Positions 24,504 to 33,557 of a stretch of 64,000 nucleotides of DNA are shown here, piece by piece. The notes under the pieces were generated by a model. That model ran no database searches and was not told the DNA's origin. It was given only the letters and a program-made list of their open reading frames with translations. The position numbers were made by a program, and so were the translations under genes. Every line of letters starts with the position of its first letter. Position 1 is the first letter of the stretch. This DNA is from Amycolatopsis regifaucium (GTDB taxonomy: Bacteria; Actinomycetota; Actinomycetes; Mycobacteriales; Pseudonocardiaceae): assembly GCF_001613935.1 (NCBI RefSeq), contig NZ_LQCI01000051.1, positions 269,427-333,426 of the forward strand. The letters are read 5' to 3'.

Positions 24504-26114
24504 TCAGTGGCGGAAGGCCTCGGCCAGCCACCACGAGCCGCCGTCGTCGGCGATCTTGGCGTCGACGACGAGCGGCGCGTCCCGTGGTCCGCCGAGCCAG
24601 TCCGTGACGGCCGTCAGCTCCTCGGCCGATCGCACGGTGACGCCCTCGCAGCCGAAGCCGCGGCCGATCGCCGCGATATCGGTGTCGGGGAACCGGACCG
24701 TGGTCATGTCCGCGTCACCGAAGTGGTGGATCTCGGCGCCGTACGCGGCGTCGTTGTAGACGACGACCACGAGCGGGATCCGCAGCCGTACGGCGGTTTC
24801 CAGTTCCGAGAGGGCCATGTGGAACCCGCCGTCGCCGACGGCGAGCACCGGGAGCCTGTCCGGCCTGGCCAGTGCCGCGCCGATCGCCGTACCGAAACCG
24901 AGCCCGACGCATTGGAACGCCTGCGTGAAACAAAAGCCGTTCTCGTCGGGCACGGACAGATACGCGCTCGGATAGCCCATGAAGTTGCCGGAGTCGACCG
25001 AGACCACACGTTCGGCGGGGAGGATCTCGTCGAGACGGCGGCTGAGCGTGCGCGGATCGATCCGCCCGTCGCCGGATAAGTCGTTATACGGGACGTCGTT
25101 CCATCGGGTTCCTGGAGGGAATTCGCGGCTCGCGTGGTGACCGCGCCTGCCGAGTTCCGCGTGGACGTCGACGGCGGTGCTGGTGACGTCTCCGACGATG
25201 CCGAGGTCGATCGGGCGGTGGGCGCCGAGCGCGGCCTGCTCGACGTCGACCTGGACCAGGCGGGCCTCCGGACCGAGGAGTGTGCCGTGCCGCGTGGTCC
25301 ACATGTTCAGCGCGCAGCCCCAGCCGATCACGAGGTCGGCGTCACCGATGAGGCCCGCTGCCCCCGGGGACGAAAACCCGCCCGCGATCCCGACCGCGAA
25401 GGGATCATCGTGGAACAGACCATGTGCCACCGCCGACGTCGCCAGCAGGGCGCCGGAAACCTCCGCGAGCTCTCGCAGCGCCGCGGAACTCGCCCGCGCA
25501 CCGCGACCGGCGATGAACACCGGCCGCCGGGCTTCGGCGAGAAGATCAGCCAGTTCGGCGACCGCCTCGACGCTCGGCCGGATCGGCGCCGGGCCACCGA
25601 TTTCCGGAACTGGAACGCCTTCCGGCGCCTCCTGGGCCTGCACGTCGAGCGGGAGGTTGAGCAGGACGGTCCGGCGTTGCTGCCAGGCCGTCCGGTAGGC
25701 GCGGACGGTGTCGGCGACCGCCGTCGCCGCGCTGTGGACGCGTTCCGGCACGGCGCCGACGGCCGCCCCGAGCGCGTCCTGGTCGATCCGGAAGTTCGAC
25801 AGCACCGCCGAGGCCGCGGTGTCGGCGGCCAGGACGATCATCGGTGTCCGGCTCTTGGCCGCTTCGGTGATCCCGGTGATCGCGTTGGTCAACCCGACGC
25901 CCTGGTGCAAACTCAGCACCGACATCCGGCCGCTCATCCGCGCGTACGCGTCGGCCATACTCGCCGCGCCACCCTCGTGCCGCGCGGCGACGAACCGCAC
26001 TCCCCCGGCCCGCAACCCGTTGGTGGCCTCGAAGTTGCCACTGCCCACTACTCCGAACGCGGCACCCACACCGAGTTCCGCCAACGTGCGGCCGACCAGC
26101 TCCGCGACCTTCAT
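24504..26114 (-). CDS. Thiamine-diphosphate-dependent enzyme (acetolactate synthase / benzoylformate decarboxylase-like)
   Basis: 536 residues in three domains. The catalytic glutamate is in ARHEGGAASMADAYARM near residue 50. The ThDP-binding block reads VGDGGFHMALSELETAV with the conserved asparagine in VVVVYNDAAYG. It has the general layout of 2-oxo acid decarboxylases. Its ATG overlaps the TGA of the upstream cyclase gene (26111-26114). That cyclase closely resembles isatin hydrolase, whose product isatinate is 2-aminobenzoylformate. A ThDP decarboxylase acting on this or a related aryl-2-oxo acid would make sense. That is inference; other 2-oxo acids are possible. Confidence 0.85.
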   Translation of the reverse strand: MKVAELVGRTLAELGVGAAFGVVGSGNFEATNGLRAGGVRFVAARHEGGAASMADAYARMSGRMSVLSLHQGVGLTNAITGITEAAKSRTPMIVLAADTAASAVLSNFRIDQDALGAAVGAVPERVHSAATAVADTVRAYRTAWQQRRTVLLNLPLDVQAQEAPEGVPVPEIGGPAPIRPSVEAVAELADLLAEARRPVFIAGRGARASSAALRELAEVSGALLATSAVAHGLFHDDPFAVGIAGGFSSPGAAGLIGDADLVIGWGCALNMWTTRHGTLLGPEARLVQVDVEQAALGAHRPIDLGIVGDVTSTAVDVHAELGRRGHHASREFPPGTRWNDVPYNDLSGDGRIDPRTLSRRLDEILPAERVVSVDSGNFMGYPSAYLSVPDENGFCFTQAFQCVGLGFGTAIGAALARPDRLPVLAVGDGGFHMALSELETAVRLRIPLVVVVYNDAAYGAEIHHFGDADMTTVRFPDTDIAAIGRGFGCEGVTVRSAEELTAVTDWLGGPRDAPLVVDAKIADDGGSWWLAEAFRH

Positions 26115-26887
26115 CCCCGTTCCACCAACGCGTAGACACGAGCGGGACTACCGGAACCGCCGACGATCGGGAGCGGGCTGACGACCAACAGCGATCCGGT
26201 CGGCGGCAGGCTCGCCAGATTCCGCAACTGGGTCAAGCCGTGCTTTCCCGCCCCCAGCAAGAGTTCGTGACAGGGGAAGGCAGGTTCGAGGGCCAGCGCC
26301 TGCCCCGCGTCCGTGCCCACCGTCTCCACCCCGAACCCGGTGATCGGCGCCTCCTCGGCGAGCCAGCGGGCACAGTCCGCCGAGATCCCCGGCGTATGCG
26401 GGCCGTTCTCGTCGTTGTTGAGGAAGGTCTCCTGCTCGTGCGAACGGGCGTCCCAACCCGTGCGGTAGAGCAGCCAACCACCGTCGGGAAGCGGCCCGTT
26501 CTCACGCTCCCACTCGCGGATGTCGTCGACCGACAACAGAAAGTCCGGATCTTCGGCCGCGCGAGCCGACGCGTCGAGCACCACCGCCGGGGCGACCAGC
26601 GTCCGCAGCGGAACCTCGGAGACGTCATGGCCGTCCTTGCCCGACAACCAATGCACCGGGACGTCGAGATGGGTTCCGGTGTGCTCGCCCGTGTGGATGT
26701 TGTTCCAGTACCAGCGCGGCCCGCGTTCGTCGTAGCGGCTGATCTCCTCCAGGCCGAACGGGATCGTGTTCGCGAACGGCTCCGGCAACCGCAGGACGGG
26801 CGTGCTCGCGCTCAACGGTGCGGTGAGGTCGACGACCTCGACCCTACCGGTGGTGATCGCGGTGCTCAGCTGGGCCAACAACGACAT
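26111..26887 (-). CDS. Cyclase-family metal-dependent hydrolase, isatin-hydrolase-like
   Basis: 258 residues of the PF04199 cyclase / kynurenine formamidase family. The manganese-binding motif HTGTHLDVPVHW is intact near residue 69. Many positions agree with my memory of isatin hydrolase: VEVVDLTAPL opening, ISRYDERGPRWYWN, FLNNDENGPHTPG, VGTDAGQALALEPAFPCH, and GSGSPARVYALV at the end. The expected reaction is hydrolytic opening of a cyclic amide. The ATG at 26887 has GGGAGG 5 bases upstream; an upstream in-frame ATG at 26923 has none. It is translationally coupled to the ThDP enzyme. Confidence 0.85.
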   Translation of the reverse strand: MSLLAQLSTAITTGRVEVVDLTAPLSASTPVLRLPEPFANTIPFGLEEISRYDERGPRWYWNNIHTGEHTGTHLDVPVHWLSGKDGHDVSEVPLRTLVAPAVVLDASARAAEDPDFLLSVDDIREWERENGPLPDGGWLLYRTGWDARSHEQETFLNNDENGPHTPGISADCARWLAEEAPITGFGVETVGTDAGQALALEPAFPCHELLLGAGKHGLTQLRNLASLPPTGSLLVVSPLPIVGGSGSPARVYALVERG

Positions 26888-26972
26888 GCGTGCCTCCCGG
26901 GATGACTGCGGTGTCTCGGACACTTTAGGCCGGTTTCCGGTGTTGGGGCTGAGAGGCCGGTCCGCCCACCGA

Positions 26973-27845
26973 TCAGTCCAAAATCACCAGATCCAACGTC
27001 CGCAGCCGATCCCGATCCGCCATGACGTCGATCTCGGCGATCTTCCCGTCCACGAAAGCGAACGCGAGCACCACCGACGGCAGGCCCTCGTCGGCCATCA
27101 CGAGCCCGATGCCACCGTTGACCAGCGCGAGCTGAGTGACAGCCGCCCGCACCGAAGCGGCCGCCGCACCACGAGCCACCGTGTCGACACCCCGCAGGAA
27201 GATCGGCGCGCGTGAGGGGCCTGCCGCCTTGTCGGCGCGGAGGACGACGTCGGGGTGGAGCAGTTCGAGTAGCGCTTCGAAGTCCCCGCCGCGGGCCGCG
27301 GCCAGGTAGGCGTCGACGGCTTGGCGGCGTCGCGCGAGGTCCGGTTCCGCGGTGGCGGGGCGGCGTTGGACGCGGCGCCGGGCGCGGCTCGCGAGTTGCC
27401 TGGCGGCGGCCGGGGTGCGGTCGATCAGCGGGGCGATCTCGTCGAAGGGTACGGCGAACATGTCGTGCAGGACGAACGCGAGCCGTTCGGCGGGGACCAG
27501 CGTGTCCAGTACCACCAGCATCGCCAGTCCGACCGAGTCGGCGAGCACCGCATCGGCGGCGAGATCGACCGAGGAGTCGGCGGGCTCGGACGAAGCGGCG
27601 TCGAGTGGCTCTTCCCGCCGGTGGTCACGCGAGCGCAGCACGTTCAGGCACACCCGCGCCACGACCGTGGTCAGCCAGCCGCCGAGGTTTTCGATCTCCC
27701 CGGCGTCGGTCCGGTTGAGCCGCAGCCACGTGTCCTGAACGGCGTCTTCGGCCTCACTGGCCGAGCCCAGCATCCGGTACGCCACCGCGCGCAACCTCGT
27801 CCGGTGCTCTTCGAATCGTTCCGCCAGCCGATCACGCTCGTCCAC
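26973..27845 (-). CDS. sigJ: RNA polymerase sigma factor SigJ-like (ECF with SnoaL C-terminal domain)
   Basis: 290 residues. Region 2 (1-75, YRMLGSASEAEDAVQDTWLRL), region 4 (about 110-165), and a C-terminal SnoaL-like domain (about 180-290) ending in FVDGKIAEIDVMADRDRLR. The last motif corresponds to the DGK and NPDKL-type boxes of ECF41/SigJ proteins, in which the extra domain replaces a separate anti-sigma factor. It is monocistronic. The target promoters are unknown. Confidence 0.92.
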   Translation of the reverse strand: MDERDRLAERFEEHRTRLRAVAYRMLGSASEAEDAVQDTWLRLNRTDAGEIENLGGWLTTVVARVCLNVLRSRDHRREEPLDAASSEPADSSVDLAADAVLADSVGLAMLVVLDTLVPAERLAFVLHDMFAVPFDEIAPLIDRTPAAARQLASRARRRVQRRPATAEPDLARRRQAVDAYLAAARGGDFEALLELLHPDVVLRADKAAGPSRAPIFLRGVDTVARGAAAASVRAAVTQLALVNGGIGLVMADEGLPSVVLAFAFVDGKIAEIDVMADRDRLRTLDLVILD

Positions 27846-27914
27846 CGCACTCCTCGTTCCCGCAGAACCCCGGTCCTATCCAACGACCCGCGGGAGGCGA
27901 GGGATGTGACCGGG

Positions 27915-28826
27915 TCAGCAACCGCGTGTGCCGTCGGTGAACCGCACGCCCGAAGACCGGTACGACGCCGCCCGCTCGGCGGCCGCCTGAGGTGTGAGGA
28001 CCTCGTTCTTCGCGTAGTAGACCCAGTCGACCTGTTCCAGGTAGGTGCTCGTGCCGCCGGCGTGCCGCGTGAGGTCGATGAACCATTGGTTGAAGTTCAG
28101 CGACATGGCCTGCCGCGGGTAAACGTCGAACGGCCCACCGCGATCGTGGTCGGCCACCAGCGCGCCGTCGATGTAGTACCGCACGTGGCCACCGGACACG
28201 GTCGCCGCCACGGAGTGCCAGCCGCCGATGCTGCGGCGCTGCGCGTCGCTCTTGTTCTCGGCGTACCAGGGGTCCGGTGTGTAGGTATGCCAGCTGGTCT
28301 GGAAATTGACCGGCCCCGCCTCACCCCAGCCGCCGTTGGGCAGGTACTCGGAGAAGTCCAGCTCGCTGTAGATCGGGTCATTGTCGTAGCGGAGTGGACT
28401 GATCGTGAAGAAAGTCTGGTTGATCCGGTCGCCGTCGGGGCCGGACGCCGGCGCGTCGGAGAACCGGATCCGCGCCGCGTAGGTCCCTTCGAAGAACCGC
28501 CGATCGGGCTGCATGATCTCGGTCTGCGTCGTACCCGCGGGCGTGCCGTCGGTGGCGGAAGCCAGCTGCAGCACCTTGTCCCCGCCGGACGTCGGGAACG
28601 TGATGCCTTCCGGAGCCCACCGCGCGCCCGCGACGCCGGGTCCGCCGCCACCCGAGCGCACCTGCCAGCCGCGCTGCCCGAGAAGCCCGTCGGTGTGCGA
28701 GGCGTAGTGGAAGTCGTCGAACAGCGCCCCGCAGGCCGCCGCCCCGCTCGCGGTACCCGGCACCGCTCCGAGCACCGCGACCGAGAGGGCGGTGACGGCC
28801 AAGGTGGTGAGACGGAACTTCGGCAT
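27915..28826 (-). CDS. Secreted GH16-like glycoside hydrolase
   Basis: 303 residues with a signal peptide (about 1-35, hydrophobic LAVTALSVAVLGAVPG). The beta-sandwich has the GH16 catalytic pattern ExDxxE as SELDFSEY near residue 168, preceded by the FEGTYAARIRFSD strand and followed by GWHSVAATVSGGHVRYYIDG. Family members cut beta-1,3/1,4-glucans, agar or related polymers. The ATG at 28826 has AAGGAG 6 bases upstream. It is divergent from a GntR gene with candidate operator sites between, so it is probably induced by a sugar released from its polymer. Confidence 0.82.
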   Translation of the reverse strand: MPKFRLTTLAVTALSVAVLGAVPGTASGAAACGALFDDFHYASHTDGLLGQRGWQVRSGGGGPGVAGARWAPEGITFPTSGGDKVLQLASATDGTPAGTTQTEIMQPDRRFFEGTYAARIRFSDAPASGPDGDRINQTFFTISPLRYDNDPIYSELDFSEYLPNGGWGEAGPVNFQTSWHTYTPDPWYAENKSDAQRRSIGGWHSVAATVSGGHVRYYIDGALVADHDRGGPFDVYPRQAMSLNFNQWFIDLTRHAGGTSTYLEQVDWVYYAKNEVLTPQAAAERAASYRSSGVRFTDGTRGC

Positions 28827-28839
28827 CGCTGTCTCCTTT

Positions 28840-28934
28840 ACCACTGGTCAGTTTTCACCAAGGTCGCCCGCGAAAGTGGTAAAGTCAATAGGTCTAGACA
28901 AGTTGTCCACCAGCCAATTCAAGACGACCACTGG
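28840..28934. promoter_or_regulatory. Direct repeats ACCACTGG flanking the GH16/GntR intergenic region
   Basis: ACCACTGG occurs at 28840-28847 and again at 28927-28934, close to the starts of the two divergent genes. These repeats and the central dre-like site are the likely regulator contacts. Confidence 0.35.
28888..28903. promoter_or_regulatory. dre-like GntR operator
   Basis: ATAGGTCTAGACAAGT resembles the DasR-responsive element (consensus TGGTCTAGACCA), keeping the central GGTCTAGAC. It lies midway between the GH16 gene and the GntR gene. Confidence 0.5.
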
Positions 28935-28947
28935 CTAAGCTGTGGTC

Positions 28948-29658
28948 ATGCGGCGGACAGAGGTCAAGGAACGGCTGCGCAAGCTCATCGAGCGGCGGCA
29001 GCCGGGTGAGGTCCTGCCTTCGGAACGCGCGTTGAGCATGGAAATCGGCGTTTCGCGCCCCACCTTGCGGGCGGCGATCGACGAACTCGCGCGGGACGGC
29101 CTCCTCGTCCGCGAGCACGGCCGCGGCACGTTCACCGCGCCCCGCAAGATCTCCCAGGATCTCCTGCCCGCCACCGGCGGCGACCAGTTCGCCCCACCCG
29201 CCGAGGGCGAGTGGACCAGCCGGGTGGTCGACTTCGCCATCACGACGGCGGGCGCCCGGCTCGGCAAACGGCTCGAGGTCTCCCCCGCCTGCCCGCTGGT
29301 GGCCGTCACGCGCGTCCGAATCGTCGAAGAAGCGCCGATGGCGATCGAGCGGATCCTCGTCCCACGGGGCCTGGTGCCCGACATCACGCGCGCCGACTTC
29401 GAAGCCGGCTCGTTCTACGAGCTGCTCCGCACGCGGTACGAGGTCTTGCCCGCGACGGCCGTGCAGGTCACCGAACCGACCGTCACCGACGCCGACGAGT
29501 CCGGGCTCCTCGGCGTCCCGCAGCATTCCCCCGCCTTGCTGTTCGAACGCACCACCCGCGACCCCGGTGGCCGGGTGATCGAATACACCCGCTCGATCTA
29601 CCGGGGCGACCGCTACCGGATCACCTCACATCTGAAGTTCGACCACACCTCCGGCTGA
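28948..29658 (+). CDS. GntR family (HutC/DasR subfamily) transcriptional regulator
   Basis: 236 residues. The winged helix (about 1-65) contains LPSERALSMEIGVSRPTLRAAI and LVREHGRGTFTAP. A UTRA effector domain (about 85-230) follows. The subfamily commonly senses sugar phosphates or amino sugars. The ATG at 28948 fits a leaderless transcript, with TAAGCT ending 6 bases upstream. The neighbouring secreted GH16 enzyme and the dre-like site suggest it controls polysaccharide use. Confidence 0.9.
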   Translation: MRRTEVKERLRKLIERRQPGEVLPSERALSMEIGVSRPTLRAAIDELARDGLLVREHGRGTFTAPRKISQDLLPATGGDQFAPPAEGEWTSRVVDFAITTAGARLGKRLEVSPACPLVAVTRVRIVEEAPMAIERILVPRGLVPDITRADFEAGSFYELLRTRYEVLPATAVQVTEPTVTDADESGLLGVPQHSPALLFERTTRDPGGRVIEYTRSIYRGDRYRITSHLKFDHTSG

Positions 29659-29692
29659 CTCCGGCGTGCCGGGGCTGCCCGGACGGGAGTCC

Positions 29693-32600
29693 ATGTCAGA
29701 CTCCCGGGCGATGTACACCCCGTCCGATCTCGCCGATCTGCTCGAATGCGAGCACCGCAGTGTCCTGAACCAGGCGCTGGCCGCCGGTCTCCCAGGGGCG
29801 CCCCGGCCGGGTTCCGGGCCCGATCAGCTGGCGGTCACCCACGGGCGAGCGCACGAGGCCGCGACGCTGGACAAGCTGCGCGGCGAGCGGAGCGCCGTCG
29901 TCGAGATCGACGAACGCGACCCGGTCGTCGCCGCGAAGGCCACCGAAGAAGCGCTGCGGGCCGGTGCCCCGGTGATCTACCAGGCCGTCTTCCACGATGG
30001 CGAGTTCTCCGGCCGCGCCGACTTCCTGATGCGGGACGACGAAGGCCGCTACGAGGTGTACGACACGAAGCTCGCCAGGCACGCGAAGCCCGCGGCCGTG
30101 GTGCAGTTGACCGCGTACGCCGACGCCCTGCGCCGGGCGGGCTGGCCCAGCGGCCCGCGAATGCACCTGCTGCTGGGTGACCACAGCACGCGCTCGTTCC
30201 GCGTCGACGACTTCCTGCCGCTGGTGGACCGGCTCCGCGCCCGGCTGCGGAACCGGCCGCCGACTCTGCCGGTCCCGCTGTGGGCCGACGAGCGGCCGGC
30301 CTGTGGCGGCTGTTCCTACGCCGCGCACTGCGCGAGCGCCCGGGAAGCCGATCGCGATCTTTCGCTGGTGGCGGGGATGCGCGGTGACCAGCGGCGCAAA
30401 CTCGTCGCGGCAGGTCTCGGCACCATCGACGCGCTCGCGGCCGCCACGCCGGAGGACCGGCCGCGCGACATCTCGGCGACGTCGTTCACCACGCTGCGCG
30501 CCCAGGCCGCGATCCAGGTCCGTCAGGACGCCACCGGTGAGATCGCCTACGAGATCATCGATCCGGACGCACTGGCGGAACTGCCGCCGCCCGCGCCCGG
30601 CGACGTCTTCTTCGACATGGAGGGCGATCCGTACGCCCTGGCCGGCGAGGGACTCGAATACCTTTTCGGCGCGGTGACCGCCGACGAGGACACGAAGTTC
30701 ACGCCGTTCTGGGCGCATAGCCGGGCGCAGGAGAAACGCGCCTTCGAAGAGTTCGTCGACTTCGCCACCGCAAGGCTCGCCGAGCACCCCGGCTCGCACG
30801 TCTACCACTACGCCCCGTACGAGGTCACCGCGATCAAACGGCTCGCCGCCGTGCACGGGACCCGCGAGGACGCCGTCGACCACCTGCTGCGCAGCGGCGG
30901 ACTCGTCGATCTATATGCCGTGGTACGCAAGGCACTCCGGGTCTCGCAGCGGTCGTACTCGATCAAGTACCTCGAACCGCTCTACATGCCGGAAGCTCGC
31001 GGCGGTGACGTGAAGACGGCGGTTTCGAGCATCGAAGCCTACGAGGACTACCTGTCGCTCACCGCGTCCGGCGAGACCGAACAAGCGGACGAGGTCCTGC
31101 GCGGCATCAGTGACTACAACGAATACGACTGCCTCTCCACACTGCGGTTGTTCGAATTCCTCCACAAGATCCGCGCGGACGAAGGAATCCCGCTCGCCGA
31201 GCCCCCGGAAGAGTCCGATGTGGACGCTTTGCTCCGCGAGACCGAAGAGGACGTCGCCGCCCGGAAACGCGCCGAACGCGCCGCGCAGCTGGCCGCGCTG
31301 GTCGATCCGCTGCTGGACGGGCTGCCCGACGATCCGGCCGAGTTCACCGGCGAGGACCGTGCCAGGGCGCTGCTCGCCGCGTCCGTCGGCTATCACCGCC
31401 GCGAGACGAATCCGGCGTGGTGGGAGTACTTTCGCCAGCTGGCCGCGCCGCTCGGCGATCTGGAGACCGACAACGCCTGCACCGTCCCGGTGGCCATGGA
31501 GGCCGGGGAATGGGTGCCGCCTTCGGGCCGGGTCCGCAAGGCCAAACGTTCACTGACGCTTCGGTGCGATCCGGACCGGCCGCATCCCTTCGCCCCCGGT
31601 GACGACGTCCGCCTGCGCTACGGGGCGTCCGCGCGGGATGCCAAGGTCGTCTCCGCCACCGCCGTCGAATTGACCCTCGAAGAGAGCTGCGCGCCCGACG
31701 AGACGTCCGCGGACCGACCCGTCGCGGTGCTGCCGGGAAGCCCGGTGCGGCCCTCTCCCAAGGACGACGCGGTCGCGGACCTCGCCCGGCTTGTCGTCGA
31801 CGCGCTGCCGACGCTGCCCGCTCACCCCGGCGTCGACCTGCTCCGGCGCACGACGCCGCGGCTGCGTGACGACCGGCCCCTCCCCGAGCCCGGGACGGAT
31901 CTGGTGAGCACGGTGATCGACGCCGTCGAGGCGCTCGACGGCTCCGCCCTCGCCGTCCAGGGCCCGCCGGGCGCGGGCAAGACGTACCTGGCGGGCAGGC
32001 TGATCGCGAAGCTGGTACGCGCGGGCAAAACGATCGCCGTCACCTCCACCAGCCACAAGGCCGTGGAGAACGTGCTGTCCGCCGCGCTGAAGAACGCGCC
32101 GGACCTGCCGTGCGCCAAACGCGCCAAGCGCACCCCGGATCCGGCGGCGCCGTGGGAGCAGCCGAAGACCAATCCCGCGCTGGTGAACTGGCGTGAGGAG
32201 CACGACACCGGCCATCTCGTCGGCGGGACCGCGTGGACGTTCGCGAACGCCGCGATCCGCGAGGAGCCGTTCGACCTGCTGATCATCGACGAGGCGGGCC
32301 AGTTCGCCCTCGCCGACGCGCTCGCGGTGTCGATGTGCGCCAAGAACCTCCTGTTGCTGGGCGATCCGCAGCAGTTGCCGCAGGTCGTGCAGGGCACGCA
32401 TCCCGCCGGCGCCGAGGCGTCCGCGCTCGGGCACCTGATCGGCGAGGCCGACATCATCCCGGCCGAACTCGGCTACTTCCTCGACGAGACCCGCCGGATG
32501 CATCCGGCCGTCTGCGCGCCGGTCTCGCGGCTGTCCTACGCGGGTCGCCTGCACTCGCACCCCTCGGCGGCCGACCGGGCGATCGACGGCGTCGAGGCCG

Positions 32601-33106
32601 GGCTGTATCTCGCCGAAGTCGATCATCACGGCAACACGACACGCTCGGTCGAAGAGGCCGAAGCCGTCACCGCCATCGTGGCGGATCTCCACGGGCGGGC
32701 CTGGACCGACCACGGCGAGCCCCGGCCGCTCGGCGACGAGGACATCCTGGTCGTGGCGCCGTACAACCTGCAGGCCAGGGTCGTGGCCCGCGCACTGGAC
32801 CAGGCGGGATTCCCCGGCGTGCGGGTGGGCACCGTCGACCGGTTCCAGGGCCAGGAGGCGCCGGTGGTGATCACCACGATGACCTCGTCGTCGGCGGTCG
32901 ATCTGCCGCGTGGCCTGGAGTTCCTGCTGTCCCGCACCCGGCTGAACGTGGCACTTTCACGGGCGCAGGCGCTCGCCATCGTGGTCTGCTCACCGCGACT
33001 GGTCGAAGCCGATATCCGCACGGTCGACCAGATGCGCCTGGTCTCGGGCATGCTCGGGTTGATGACCGAAGCCGTGCCCTGGCACGAAGGACGGAGTGGA
33101 CGATGA
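29693..33106 (+). CDS. RecB-like nuclease / DEDD exonuclease / SF1 helicase fusion (TM0106 family)
   Basis: 1137 residues. Domain 1 (1-260) is a RecB-type PD-(D/E)XK nuclease: GRADFLM, YEVYDTKLARHAK and VVQLTAYADAL. Cysteines C19, C204, C207 and C213 have the C...CxxCx5C spacing of the iron-sulfur nucleases AddB and Cas4. Domain 2 (about 300-500) looks like a DEDD exonuclease (FFDMEGDP; final YNEYDC). Domain 3 (about 640-1137) is an SF1 helicase: Walker A GPPGAGKT at 757-764, Walker B IIDEAGQ near 866, GDPQQLPQV, and VDRFQGQEA. The ATG has GGGAG 4 bases upstream. The role is probably DNA repair or processing; a defence role is possible but unproven. Confidence 0.9.
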   Translation: MSDSRAMYTPSDLADLLECEHRSVLNQALAAGLPGAPRPGSGPDQLAVTHGRAHEAATLDKLRGERSAVVEIDERDPVVAAKATEEALRAGAPVIYQAVFHDGEFSGRADFLMRDDEGRYEVYDTKLARHAKPAAVVQLTAYADALRRAGWPSGPRMHLLLGDHSTRSFRVDDFLPLVDRLRARLRNRPPTLPVPLWADERPACGGCSYAAHCASAREADRDLSLVAGMRGDQRRKLVAAGLGTIDALAAATPEDRPRDISATSFTTLRAQAAIQVRQDATGEIAYEIIDPDALAELPPPAPGDVFFDMEGDPYALAGEGLEYLFGAVTADEDTKFTPFWAHSRAQEKRAFEEFVDFATARLAEHPGSHVYHYAPYEVTAIKRLAAVHGTREDAVDHLLRSGGLVDLYAVVRKALRVSQRSYSIKYLEPLYMPEARGGDVKTAVSSIEAYEDYLSLTASGETEQADEVLRGISDYNEYDCLSTLRLFEFLHKIRADEGIPLAEPPEESDVDALLRETEEDVAARKRAERAAQLAALVDPLLDGLPDDPAEFTGEDRARALLAASVGYHRRETNPAWWEYFRQLAAPLGDLETDNACTVPVAMEAGEWVPPSGRVRKAKRSLTLRCDPDRPHPFAPGDDVRLRYGASARDAKVVSATAVELTLEESCAPDETSADRPVAVLPGSPVRPSPKDDAVADLARLVVDALPTLPAHPGVDLLRRTTPRLRDDRPLPEPGTDLVSTVIDAVEALDGSALAVQGPPGAGKTYLAGRLIAKLVRAGKTIAVTSTSHKAVENVLSAALKNAPDLPCAKRAKRTPDPAAPWEQPKTNPALVNWREEHDTGHLVGGTAWTFANAAIREEPFDLLIIDEAGQFALADALAVSMCAKNLLLLGDPQQLPQVVQGTHPAGAEASALGHLIGEADIIPAELGYFLDETRRMHPAVCAPVSRLSYAGRLHSHPSAADRAIDGVEAGLYLAEVDHHGNTTRSVEEAEAVTAIVADLHGRAWTDHGEPRPLGDEDILVVAPYNLQARVVARALDQAGFPGVRVGTVDRFQGQEAPVVITTMTSSSAVDLPRGLEFLLSRTRLNVALSRAQALAIVVCSPRLVEADIRTVDQMRLVSGMLGLMTEAVPWHEGRSGR

Positions 33107-33399
33107 GTGAGAAGGATCCGGACAAGACGCCGGAAGTGATCGACGCCGAGATCGTCGAGGAGGCTCCCACGGCCCCGGTGGAGGTTCCGGAGCCGGAGTA
33201 CAGCGAGTCCGGGGTGCCGTCGTTCGACCACGTGCGGGACCGGATCGAGCAGCGCTACACGACCTCGCTGGGCTCGACCGAACTCGCCGGCCTCGGCGGC
33301 AAGGAGGACGTGGCCTCGCTCGACAAGAAGATCGCCGATCGCGACAAGGCCGCGAAGGACAAGCTGGCCGAGATCCGCCGTGCGATGCGCGAGAAGTGA
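33103..33399 (+). CDS. Small acidic/charged protein coupled to the nuclease-helicase
   Basis: 98 residues, ATG overlapping the TGA of the nuclease-helicase gene as ATGA. The first third is acidic and proline-rich (EVIDAEIVEEAPTAPVEVPE). The rest is a charged helix likely to form a coiled coil (SLDKKIADRDKAAKDKLAEI). No domain is recognised. Tight coupling suggests it acts with the large protein, perhaps as an adaptor; that is inference. Confidence 0.75.
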   Translation: MSEKDPDKTPEVIDAEIVEEAPTAPVEVPEPEYSESGVPSFDHVRDRIEQRYTTSLGSTELAGLGGKEDVASLDKKIADRDKAAKDKLAEIRRAMREK

Positions 33400-33557
33400 G
33401 CCATTGAGGGGTTAAGGCAAAAGTGGCGTGTTGCCCGCGGGTTGGTGACCATGACGGCGCTGGCCGGGACTGTGTGGCAATCGGGACGCTCGACCTCCTT
33501 ACGTTCGAGCGGCACAAACTGTCCTTTGTGGACACTTGCGATATATCGGGCCCTTTC

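Noticed and set aside
30911..32713. Possible Cas4 or CRISPR link of the nuclease
   Set aside because: The cysteine spacing is Cas4-like, but there is no repeat-spacer array and no cas gene in the window.
32233..33102. Upstream part of the frame leading into the 98-residue gene
   Set aside because: Out-of-frame shadow of the helicase gene; the real start is the ATG at 33103.
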